DNA from: Baffinella frigidus | Taxonomy: Eukaryota; Cryptophyceae; Cryptomonadales; Baffinellaceae | Assembly (NCBI GenBank): GCA_026770585.1 | Contig: MU647431.1 | Location: forward strand, 76,675-87,656 | Direction of reading: 5' to 3' | DNA: 10,982 bases | Part shown: positions 10,943 to 10,982 of the stretch, piece by piece | Numbering within the stretch: the stretch's first letter is position 1 | Layout: each line of letters starts with the position of its first letter | Program-made: the position numbers and the translations under genes | The notes under the pieces: generated by a model | What the model was told of the DNA's origin: nothing | Seen by the model: only the letters and a program-made list of their open reading frames with translations | Database searches by the model: none

Positions 10943-10982
<40 letters not shown>
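10943..10982 (+). repeat. Run of 40 C at the window end
   Basis: An uninterrupted C homopolymer follows TATATCCA. It may be a real homopolymer, since C/G runs of 8-14 are common here, or an assembly artefact at a contig end or gap. Confidence 0.95.

Overview
The window looks like nuclear DNA of a eukaryote, most likely a microalga. Degenerate TTTAGGG/CCCTAAA (plant- and alga-type telomere) repeats occur in several blocks. Short exon-like islands carry GT...AG splice signals. One multi-exon gene model (minus strand, about 5360-5836) begins with a secretory signal followed by Phe and an acid-free, Arg/Ser-containing stretch, which is the form of plastid targeting known from algae with secondary red plastids (stramenopiles, haptophytes, cryptophytes). 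The lineage is an inference; no rRNA, tRNA or recognisable housekeeping gene is present to fix it. No bacterial operon, CRISPR array or virus gene is seen.

Layout. 1-2000: a 41-bp tandem repeat, nested fold-back elements, a possible zinc-ribbon ORF fragment (326-622), a 21-bp minisatellite, a degenerate telomere-like tract, a 104-bp terminal-inverted-repeat (TIR) element and a C/G-run inverted repeat. 2000-5100: dispersed repeats and fold-back elements, including a 160-bp near-perfect palindrome (3391-3550), a 121-bp element (3632-3752), a 126-bp element with an apparent empty-site partner (4379-4504) and the second 104-bp copy (4563-4666). 5100-6750: the most gene-like part, with the minus-strand plastid-type gene, a plus-strand N-terminal exon starting MGNQLASC, one minus-strand and one plus-strand 102-bp exon, and telomere-like repeats between them. 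6720-8430: telomere-variant heptamer arrays and a 323-bp inverted repeat that carries exactly three TTTAGGG units in one arm only. 8430-9130: a 63-bp exon-like unit repeated three times, each copy followed by a fold-back element. 9130-10982: more palindromes, a segmental duplication whose second copy carries an inserted 160-bp MITE, degenerate telomere-like repeats and a terminal run of 40 C.

The unifying feature is the density of palindromic, MITE-like elements. Many with otherwise unrelated arms contain the same odd palindrome CCTACNGTAGG (ten sites, all four centre bases). Two 104-bp copies show paired substitutions that keep an internal stem intact. Two elements have apparent empty-site counterparts inside this same window, which is direct evidence that such elements insert as units. 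None of the elements encodes a transposase here, so any mobility must be supplied from elsewhere.
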